Origin: Dyella choica
GTDB lineage: Bacteria > Pseudomonadota > Gammaproteobacteria > Xanthomonadales > Rhodanobacteraceae
Direction: 5' to 3'
Length of the DNA: 64,000 nucleotides
Assembly: GCF_003977665.1 (NCBI RefSeq)
Contig: NZ_RYYV01000002.1
Span: 186,001-250,000 of the forward strand
Of this stretch, positions 61,101 through 64,000 are shown one piece after another; the first letter of the stretch is position 1; every line of letters starts with the position of its first letter. Below the pieces are notes generated by a model. It worked only from the letters and a program-made list of their open reading frames with translations. It ran no database searches and was not told where the DNA came from. The position numbers and the translations under genes were made by a program.

Positions 61101-64000
61101 GCGGTCTTCTTGATGATGAAGCCGTCGCGCAGCACGCCGGCAGCATGAACGATGCCGTTCAAGCCGCCGAACTCATCGCGGATGTTCCGCAGCAGCAGAG
61201 CCACGGCAGCGGCATCGCCGACATCCACCTGCCGATAGCGTACGAACGCGCCCGCTTGCTCGATCGCGCGAATATCCGCCTGTACCGCCTCGCTGGCCGG
61301 CGAGCGTGCCGCCAGGATCAGGGTGGCCCCCTTCGCCTGCCGCGCGATCTCGCGCGCAAAGATCAGTCCCAGGCCGCCGGCGCCGCCGGTGATCAGGTAA
61401 ACGCCGTGATCCTTCCATGGCGATGGTGCGTCGGCAATGGGCGCCAGCTCGTTCCAGGCCATCGTCATGCGCCGCCCGTCGACGTAACGCACCTGCGCCG
61501 CATCGCCGCCGGCATTTTCGGCCAGCGCCTGGGCCATGTCCTGATGGCGCCCGACGGCAAGCAGCTGGCCGATCAGATTCGGATTTTCCCGTTGCGCCGT
61601 GCGCAGCATGCCGCCCAGTCCTGCCCAGGCCATGCCCTCGCCTTCGTTCGGCACCACGACCTGGATCAGCTGCCGCCCCTTTGAGCGATAGAGTTCCTGC
61701 AACTTTTCCAGCAATTGGCAGCACGCGTCTTCATAAGTCCGCGCCAGATCGCCTTCCACGTCGACGTCGACGCACTCGACACCTGGCATCGGTGTCGAGT
61801 CGACGCCGCAAAACAACGCCACGCGCCGGGCAAATGGGGCCGCCGCAACCGGTGCGGCCGGTTGCTCGCGCCAATGCGGATGCAGCAAAGCCGTGCGCGA
61901 CGGCTCGCCTGCATCATCCAGGGTTGCCGCACGCACGCAGAAATCCTTGAGGCGAATGCATACGACGCCCTGGTCGTCGCAAAGATCGAGATCGAACTTC
62001 TGTACCGCGCCGGTGGCACGGCGATGGATGACCGCCCACATCTGCGGTACGCACGGCGCTAGGACCTCCAATTCACCGAGTGCGAACGGCAACACCAGGC
62101 TGCGCTCACCGGCGCTGCCGTCGCCCTCCCGCATCCCGATCGCCGCCTGCAGCGCCGCATCGAGCAAGCTCGGATGCAGGACATAACCGCCCTCCGCCAT
62201 GCGCAGCACGTACGGCATGGCGATACGCGCCAACGCCCGCTCTTCACCCACGAACAATTCGACCAGGGCGCGATGGGCCGGGCCATAACTCAAGCCGACC
62301 CGATTCAACGCGGCATAAATTTGATCGGCGCCCAGGCGCGCGTGTGCGCACTGGCTACGGAAACCCTCAAGCTGGTAAGGCGCGACCGCTTCAGAAACGC
62401 GCTTCGTCACCGTGCCTTGGGTGTATACGACCGGCTCGCCGCCGTCGTTCTCGCTGTAGATCTCGAAATCGATGCGTCCGTCGGGCGTCGGGAACAAGGC
62501 AAGGTCCAGCTCGACCGCGTCGGCGCGCTTGGTGACCGGCCGCATCCACACCACATCGCGAAGACGATAGCTGCCATCGGGCCAACCCATCGCCAGCTTG
62601 ACGGCGCCGCGGGCCATCTCCAGCTGGGCTGCGCCGGGCAAGGTACGCGCGCCTTTCACCACGTGATCGGCCAGGAAGAATTCGCTGCCGCTGAAGCGGG
62701 AACTGAAACGAAGCCCCGCAATATGGGACGTGTTCTGGTGTACCAGCGGATGCAGGGTCGGAGTGTCCCGCTTTACGCCATTCGCCTCGACCCAGTATTT
62801 CTCCCGGGCGAAAGGATAGGTGGGCAAGGCGGTGCGGCGTGGCCTGCTCGCGCCATAGAGCCGGGTCCAGTCGATCTCGTGGCCGGCGGCCCAGCGTTTC
62901 GCCAGCTCAGGGAGATTGCGTTCGGCAAGCAAGAGGGCGAGTTCATCGCCGGACTGCGAATCCTCGGTCAATTGCGTCAAGGTTTGCGCGCCGACGCGCC
63001 CCGTGATCGCGCCGGTCGAATCACCCTCCAGCCATGCCGCCAGCTGGGTCCGCACCGCGTCGAGCGAATCGGCCACGAACGCCAGGCGTTCTGCCATGGC
63101 CTGACGCCCCACTTGCAGCGTGTAGGCAAGCTCATCCAGGTGATAATGGCGCTCCTCCCGCGATGCCAGCGCATTGAGCAATTGCCTGGCGCCTTGGCGC
63201 AACACGGCAACGGTTTTCGCGGACAGCAGGATCAAGGCCGGCTCCGTCGCGATTTCGACACGCGCAGGCTCTCGATACTCCTCGACGATCACGTGCGAGT
63301 TCACGCCGCCGAAACCGAACGAACTGATGCCCGCACGCCGCGGGATGGCCGCTCCGGCTTCGTCCACCCGTGCAGGCCATGGCTGTGCCTGGTCGACAAT
63401 GAAGAACGGACTGTCCGCCAAGCTGATGCGCGGATTGAGCTTCTGGTAATGCACCAGCGGCGGAAAACTTCGGTGCTGCATACTCAACACAGTCTTGATC
63501 ACGCCCGCCAGGCCGGCCACCGATTCCAGATGGCCAACGTTGGTCTTGACGCTGCCGATGCCGCACGAGTGCTCGTCTAGCGTGACACCCTGTTCAGCGG
63601 CCACGCGCGAAAAGGCCATCTTCAGGCCTTCCACTTCGATCGGATCGCCCTTGGGGGTACCCGTGCCATGGGCTTCAACGTAATTGACGGTATCCACCGG
63701 CACTGCCGCGTCGCGCAAAGCCTCCGCCACCACGTTCGACTGGGCGAGCGACCCCGGATAGGTCACCGTGCGCGCACGGCCGCCATGGTTTATCGCCGAA
63801 CCGCGCAGCACCGCAACGACGCGGTCGTTGTCGCGCCTGGCGTTGGCGAGCGGCTTGATCAGCAGCATCGCCGCGCCTTCGCCACGCACATAGCCATTGG
63901 CGCGCTCATCGAAAGTCTTGCAGCTGCCGTCGGGCGACAGCATGCCCGTCTTGGAGAACGAGATGAAATGCGTCGGACTGCACAGCACGCTGATGCCACC
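43127..64000 (-). CDS. Giant trans-AT PKS-NRPS hybrid synthase (5' end beyond window)
   Basis: At least 6957 residues; the frame runs off the right edge inside a KS, upstream of which its active-site Cys must lie. Approximate order: KS1 partial (64000-63270), DH (62760-61930, ADHVVKGARTLP and DAALQ), KR (61900-60750), ACP (60570-60380); KS2 (60210-58880, TMCSSSL), DH (58345-57530), KR (57480-56240), ACP (56130-55920); KS3 (55735-54470, TACSSSL but EAQGTGS), T (53830-53640); C-A-T (53590-50400), C-A-T (50250-47170), C-A-T (47120-44010), TE (43960-43127, GWSLGG). No AT domain in any module; KS regions end in LPTYPFARERYW linkers, as in trans-AT synthases. A codes: DFWNIGMVHK (Thr), then DLFNNALTYK twice (Ala). 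The product should be a polyketide-Thr-Ala-Ala chain released by the TE. P450 and MATE genes follow in the same operon. Confidence 0.93.
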   Translation of the reverse strand, partial: GGISVLCSPTHFISFSKTGMLSPDGSCKTFDERANGYVRGEGAAMLLIKPLANARRDNDRVVAVLRGSAINHGGRARTVTYPGSLAQSNVVAEALRDAAVPVDTVNYVEAHGTGTPKGDPIEVEGLKMAFSRVAAEQGVTLDEHSCGIGSVKTNVGHLESVAGLAGVIKTVLSMQHRSFPPLVHYQKLNPRISLADSPFFIVDQAQPWPARVDEAGAAIPRRAGISSFGFGGVNSHVIVEEYREPARVEIATEPALILLSAKTVAVLRQGARQLLNALASREERHYHLDELAYTLQVGRQAMAERLAFVADSLDAVRTQLAAWLEGDSTGAITGRVGAQTLTQLTEDSQSGDELALLLAERNLPELAKRWAAGHEIDWTRLYGASRPRRTALPTYPFAREKYWVEANGVKRDTPTLHPLVHQNTSHIAGLRFSSRFSGSEFFLADHVVKGARTLPGAAQLEMARGAVKLAMGWPDGSYRLRDVVWMRPVTKRADAVELDLALFPTPDGRIDFEIYSENDGGEPVVYTQGTVTKRVSEAVAPYQLEGFRSQCAHARLGADQIYAALNRVGLSYGPAHRALVELFVGEERALARIAMPYVLRMAEGGYVLHPSLLDAALQAAIGMREGDGSAGERSLVLPFALGELEVLAPCVPQMWAVIHRRATGAVQKFDLDLCDDQGVVCIRLKDFCVRAATLDDAGEPSRTALLHPHWREQPAAPVAAAPFARRVALFCGVDSTPMPGVECVDVDVEGDLARTYEDACCQLLEKLQELYRSKGRQLIQVVVPNEGEGMAWAGLGGMLRTAQRENPNLIGQLLAVGRHQDMAQALAENAGGDAAQVRYVDGRRMTMAWNELAPIADAPSPWKDHGVYLITGGAGGLGLIFAREIARQAKGATLILAARSPASEAVQADIRAIEQAGAFVRYRQVDVGDAAAVALLLRNIRDEFGGLNGIVHAAGVLRDGFIIKKTAQELREVLRAKVAGLVNLDLASREMALDSFICFASTSGALGNVGQADYAAANAFMDGYMQYRAEMVRQGLRVGRSLALDWPLWEAGGMQVDESTRQAMTRDTGLIPLRTQSSWAAYAQACASGMPQLLVAEGAIDRFKAHLAKGAPAVAPGATRSADPEGKTGDLQEKAVRYLVRQLAGTLKRPAHGIDAHAQMEAYGIDSILVMELTRALEEAFGTLSKTLLFEYQTIAALAGYFVQNHAGRLGELLGEAAPDASVATASETASAPPLVSPLKRRPRFGTQSPNFQSASVEASSAVASDHGAIAIIGLSGRYPQANDVESFWANLSGGKDSITEIPLERWDWRRYYDADRSKAGTTYSKWGGFLDEVDKFDPLFFNISPREAELMDPQERLFLECVHGALEDAGYTRESAATDGSVGVFVGVMYEEYQLYGAQAQARGQNVAVLNSAASVANRISYYCNFHGPSLALDTMCSSSLTAIHLACQSLRQGGCAVAVAGGVNVSIHPNKYLMLAQGKFISGKGRCESFGEGGEGYVPGEGVGAVLLKPLAQAVADGDHIYGVIRATAINHGGKTNGYTVPNPNAQAKVIEQALRDGGVDARAISYIEAHGTGTSLGDPIEIAGLSKAFGQWTQARQYCAIGSAKSNIGHCESAAGIAGVTKVLLQLKHRQLAPSLHSSVLNPNIDFTATPFVVQQTLAPWERPVVEKDGVTRTYPRIAGISSFGAGGANAHVVIEEYDAPVRTDVAQSGPALVVLSARNEEQLRQQVVQLSAFLEARKNDASLRLDELAYTLQVGREAMDERLGVAVHTLGELRSALAGYLAGEAEQQEIYRGQVKRTKEALSTLTGDEATNTLLSTWMAQGKQGKLLDLWVKGLPVAWKALYSQAPRRISLPTYPFARERYWLDVNAPQGAVNGATNTVLHPLLHRNTSDVSGLRFSTRLTGHEFYLADHVVRGSRILPGAAQLEMARCAAREAFGEDHGLQLRDIAWVRPVVVDADGLDLHIALYPEETGELPFEIYSDGEDGEPMVYSHGTAAVATLVASASLDLASLRSDCAAASLSASQCYALFEQMGLHYGPTFQGLAEISIGSSQLLARIVLPPTAPQEGYGMHPSLLDAALQATLGMQMDTTSGKVDTALMLPFALDALEMLRPSTSSMWVVVRPSVASKAGDAVRRLDLDLCDEQGAVCVRLRGLSLMPVLSTAVKPQPAARQAMSQASMQTLMFQPVWLARSVAKSTDAVYARHVILLGLDAAIERDLPDAICLRLPTDRDPARCFEAAAELLLEQLQAWSRQAGKLLLQIVVPDRGVHQTLRGLGGMLRTAALENSRVAGQLISVEPGQDVARALLENRGDDVQQVRYIDGKRQVAGWEEYSQATETPMPWKAGGVYLITGGAGGLGLIFARAIAGLARNPVLILTGRSASNERIQANLRQLETLGAVARYHAVDVADANALTELVRGIPEEFESLDGIIHSAGVLRDGYLVGKTSQQLREVLAAKVSGTLNLDEASRDIALDFFTCFSSIAGALGNPGQADYATGNAFMDAFVHYRSDLVAKGQRRGRTLSVNWPLWDEGGMQVDAATRAMLAQQLGMHALDSASGVASLQQALASGVSQLLVMAGDAARIREVLTGPSGQPAVPPVQAADEVVTVASMSAQPQPERLGRELVSMTSALIKVRVEDIDEDTSLSEYGFDSIMFAEFANALNQRYRLELKPTIFFEYPTLAGLAGHLVHEYPAIAQAQAGGANATAPATTAVSTKSMPVAVSAPISVTKRRTARGWNRPQKVATNAPASGQPFDVAIIGLSGRYPGASDVHRFWDNLVAGRNCISEVPPERWDSSKVFDPRRQQPGKTYTRWAGLVDDADSFDRLFFNITPQEARVISPQERLFMQEVYASIEDAGYTPETLCRSRKIGTYVGVLNEHYATGPRYWSIANRISYLLNFQGPSMAVDTACSSSLTAVHLAIESLRSGEIEVAIAGGVNLLVTPAHVIDLSSLEMLASGDKCKPFAADCDGFVDSEAVGALVLKPLQRAIDDGDHIYGVVKGSAINSGGKSHSYMTPNPNLQAQLVTDALQRAGIEPRTVSYIEAQGTGSSMGDPIEVAGLSKAFRSGTQDRQFCSIGSVKSNVGHSESASGFVGISKVLMQMKHRTLVPSLHAEVLNPNIDFADTPFFVQRALAEWKRPVLVIAGQQREVPRIAGVSSFGAGGANAHLVIEEYVAPPPVGWDAELRGPAMVVLSARDPRRLQEQVQRLAEAISPARISADVTLANLAYTLQVGREAMEERLALLVDSLDELRHKLAACAAGDADITGVYRGHAKRHAMAMLAGDEDIQLAVQAWVAKGKFTKLLELWVKGFGFDWNSLYEAGARARRPRRISLPTYPFARERYWTDVPYPEAPEVLATSFVRREVPVVDAPPVEASPSEPQAGPESTLLRLWQDLFGRASIEPDDDFFELGGHSLLATQLVSRIHIELGIELPVGAVFEAPSLKALAARLRLADAATGKPESLSSIHPVARDAALPLSFAQQRLWFLDQYEARRELYNLAASVRLSGQLDVNALSRTLNEIVHRHEALRTTFAMVGNEPVQRIVAASLPDLAITDLSGLSLAEREAETRLRTQEDAVALFDLSTGPLIRFHLIKLGDEEHILLLAMHHIVSDGWSMGVVVRELAALYRAFLQGEPSPLRPLPLQYADFAHWQREWLRGEILERQLSYWKRQLADSPSLLALPTDRPRPPQSSHAGATLPFALPATVVARLQELGRSARSTLFMTLCTAFNVLLARYSGQSDICIGTPIANRNRADIEGLIGFFVNTMVLRTQVDLKAGFTELLGQVRQHTLDAYAHQDVPFEQLVEALQPERHASYTPLFQVMLVLQNMPMGELSLPGLSLSLKESESVTSKFDLTLTLTEGREGLQGCFEYSTELFEARTIERMAGHFSRLLQAIVAEPERAVGELAMLDDAERQQLLYAFNDTGVMDPGIGPDRRVLHELFEAQAAMEPDGIAVVYQDASLTYAQLNAQANRLARHLRGWGVGPDVLVGLCVERSVAMIVGVLAILKAGGAYVPLDPAYPADRLSYTLADSAPVVVLVNGRESLPPAVQDILQESSMPVLDLQSDAAMWERADAGNLDVADIGLMPHHLAYIIYTSGSTGKPKGVMVAHGNVTRLLSSTDHWYGFGRNDVWTLFHSFAFDFSVWEIWGALAYGGKLVVVPQAVTRSPLEFHELLCAQGVTVLNQTPSAFRQLIAAQGDNARPHRLRYVIFGGEALELSALKPWYERSVNAATRLVNMYGITETTVHVTYLALAAADAYRVGPSPIGRQIPDLQLYVLDAHRQPAPIGVAGELYVGGAGVARGYLNRPELTAERFIAHPFIDDPQARLYKTGDVGRWLADGSVEYLGRNDEQVKIRGFRIELGEIEARIVDHPAVREAMVVVREDQPGDKRLVAYVVARDGQSMPDEAQLRATVAKNLPEYMLPNHFVALQAFPLTANGKLDRKALPAPDARRSEATYVAPRTPAEEVIAGIWAEVLKLDKVSVHDDFFALGGHSLLAIALIERMRRVELAVDIRQFFAEPTVAALAVATSKGGHGMVVPANAIPAGCTQITPEMVTLTKLSGEDIAAIVQRVPGGAANIQDIYPLAPAQEGILFHHRMAGERDAYLMEMLWAFETRSHLDRFVSAWETVIARHDAFRTAMVWEGLAEPMQVVWRHAPLPLEEVSLDPSGDVAAQLGERYNPLNYRLDVRQAPLLRCFVAEDAAQGRWLMQVLLHHLIDDNTSLKLLMGELKAVLDGRGATLPEPLPYRNFVAQARFGVSQAEHEAFFRPMLAHVDEPTAPFGMLNVQGDGTDIAEAQLKVESMLGRRLRQQARRLGVSTASLMHLAWAQVLSRLSGRKDVVFGTVLFGRMQSGEGSDRVLGIFINTLPVCIQTGAKTVLEGVRDTHSILTRLLRHEHAPLALAQRASSVVAPTPLFSSLFNYRHNVGADASAIDMLEGMRPLRVKERTNYPCLVSVDDSGDGFGIAVQIQGEDRAQRVCQYMHTVLEDLANALETQPEARIDSLDVIPATERQQLLQEWNGAATVATPALTQTVHSLFEAQAEHTPDLVAVMHNGVVLSYAELNRRANRLAHRLRSLGVGPDVLVGVCMARTPDLIVSLLGVLKAGGAYVPLDPAYPSERIATMLLDAQPRVLLTQSSLQAKLPEVSGMTVLCVETENARLDGECDDNLPPLAGGDDLAYVIYTSGSTGKPKGVAIRHRNTVAFIQWALATFDRESLAKVLASTSICFDLSIFEIFVPLSQGGSAWLVDNVLDFMQNASALPVTLVNTVPSAMAEVLRGRGLPASVKVVNLAGEALANSLAQALYQQPSVEKVYNLYGPSEDTTYSTFTLVEKGSNTPVSIGRPIDGTQAYILDAQGEPVPLGVAGELFIAGEGLARGYLQRPELTAEKFVPHPFSSLPGARMYRTGDLVRYRTDGEIEYLGRIDHQVKVRGFRIELGEIEAALQAVASEVVVLAREDSAGDKRLVAYLVAHEGRPLPSEPQLRAMLLRTLPEYMLPSYFITLEHMPLTPNGKVHRGALPAPDVTRSDMGYVAPRTPAEEIMAGLWAEVLKLDRVGIHDDFFALGGHSLLATRLVSRIQRALRIELPLRVLFDAPSIAALMERLADAGTVSSAPPLRPVDRDMPLALSFAQARLWFLDQLDRESALYNIPVALQLSGNLDMNALSRALDAILQRHEALRTRFADHEGSPVQVIMPAMALPLALSDLSDLSPKDRQAEARRLFKEEAQTPFDLESDLLIRSALLRLDEQEHILLLTMHHIVSDGWSIGVIVRELAALYQAFIRGEPSPLPPLPIQYADFAHWQREWLRGEVLEGQLRYWKRQLAGSPSLLTLPTDRPRPPQSSHAGATMPFVLPMALVTQLQSLGRTTQSTLFMTLCAAFNVLLARYSGQGDICIGTPIANRNRADIEALVGFFVNTLVLRTQVDLKAGFTELLGQVRQQTLEAYAHQDVPFEQLVEALQPERHTSYAPLFQVMLVLQNVPMDGMALPGLSLSLKESESVTSKFDLTLTLIESQEGLQGSFEYSTALFDACTIERMAGHFSRLLHAIVAAPERPVGELAMLDDAERHQLLHGFNDAAVVDSSTEHGSQTLHALFEEQAARTPDGVAVMHNGVALTYAELNRRANGMAHRLRSLGVGPDVLVGVCMTRTPDLVASLLGVLKAGGAYVPLDPAYPAGRIATMLLDAQPRVLLTQHSLQLELPAIDGMTVIRVDTQSASLAGERDDNPSLLATGDDLAYVIYTSGSTGTPKGVAIQHRNTVAFIRWALATFDRESLAKVLASTSVCFDLSIFELFVPLSQGGSAWLVDNILHFMENAGTLPVTLVNTVPSAMAEVLRARELPPSVKVVNLAGEALANSLAQALYQQPSVERVYNLYGPSEDTTYSTFTLVEKGSNAAVSIGRPIAGTQTYILDAQGEPVPRGVAGELFIAGDGLARGYLHRPELTTEKFVPNPFSSLPGTRMYRTGDLVRYRTDGEIEYLGRIDHQVKLRGFRIELGEIESALQAVASEVVVLAREDSIGDKRLVAYLVAHEGQVLPDEARLRAILAQTLPEYMLPSYFIVLERMPLTPNGKVNRGALPAPDMTRSEAGYVAPRTPTEEIMADLWAEVLKLDRVGIHDDFFALGGHSLLAVQLVSQLRKRAGIEMELRYLFSHPTLAALADFIDSSNASSRHPNLVPIRTQGHSTPLFLIHPIGGEVQYAFDLARHLDDDQRVYALAASGIAAGETPYASIVDMASVYLDAMRHVQASGPYLLAGWSLGGMIAYEIASQLLAAGEDVGFVGMIDTGSSPYLRAQLHAQGTAGFDDCAALMHWIADQPMAGADVRQHLAYAELMACAQSGDVDAMIATLQREDLLPAQLDMALMKRVLAVYRAGAAAGVGYEAPPITTTVTYFAADRGEGEDASYGWSALLGEGLEVTRIGGSHVSIVKPPRIEKLARAITQRIRRRLPNAALSSV

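Noticed and set aside
1-64000. tRNA, rRNA or complete insertion sequence
   Set aside because: None seen by reading both strands for conserved RNA motifs or transposase motifs; a covariance-model scan was not possible here.

Overview
The window is GC-rich DNA from a Gram-negative bacterium. A TonB-dependent outer-membrane receptor, a Tat-exported enzyme, a complete cyanate (cyn) locus and dispersed REP-like palindromes fit a gammaproteobacterium. My best guess is Lysobacterales/Xanthomonadales (Dyella, Luteibacter or Rhodanobacter relatives), but no rRNA or other marker gene is present to settle it. I see no tRNA, rRNA, CRISPR array, intact transposase or prophage gene.

Layout. (1) 1-9927 looks like one catabolic unit: a TonB-dependent receptor, a FadR-type GntR regulator, a class III PLP enzyme overlapping an APH-fold kinase, a secreted GH42 beta-galactosidase and an APC amino-acid permease. 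A TTGTANNATWA-like box sits before the receptor, before the regulator and in the kinase/GH42 divergent promoter, suggesting one regulon. The gene content would suit use of a galactosylated amino alcohol such as galactosyl-hydroxylysine; this is a hypothesis. (2) 10381-13579: OmpR-type two-component system followed by a Tat-exported agmatine/peptidyl-arginine deiminase family protein. (3) 13879-16627: cynR divergent from cynT-cynS, with a nucleoside/guanine deaminase-like gene downstream and no cynX. (4) 16736-19096: a CGNR zinc-finger regulator divergent from two alpha/beta hydrolases, with a symmetric array of four AGTAAC/GTTACT sites between them.

(5) 19121-37124 (minus strand): an MbtH protein and three NRPS genes joined by ATGA overlaps. 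Together they form a five-module line, A-MT-T / C-A-T / C-A-T-C-A-T-C-A-MT-T-TE, predicted to make an N-methylated pentapeptide. (6) 37528-41629: an MFS exporter, a small unknown gene beside a nested inverted-repeat structure, and a MATE exporter. (7) 41622 to beyond 64000 (minus strand): a giant trans-AT PKS-NRPS gene, truncated by the window edge, followed by a cytochrome P450 and the MATE gene. Its visible order is KS(partial)-DH-KR-ACP / KS-DH-KR-ACP / KS0-T / C-A(Thr)-T / C-A(Ala)-T / C-A(Ala)-T-TE. The third KS has lost the HGTGT histidine (Gln instead). The C domain after the Thr module has an atypical HHLIDDN active site, which may go with dehydration of Thr to dehydrobutyrine.

About two thirds of the window is therefore natural-product biosynthesis: two separate thioesterase-terminated assembly lines on the same strand, with three accessory/export genes. 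No discrete AT or phosphopantetheinyl transferase is seen; they must be encoded elsewhere. Domain borders in nucleotides are estimates from motif positions. Adenylation codes were read by eye against the GrsA alignment.
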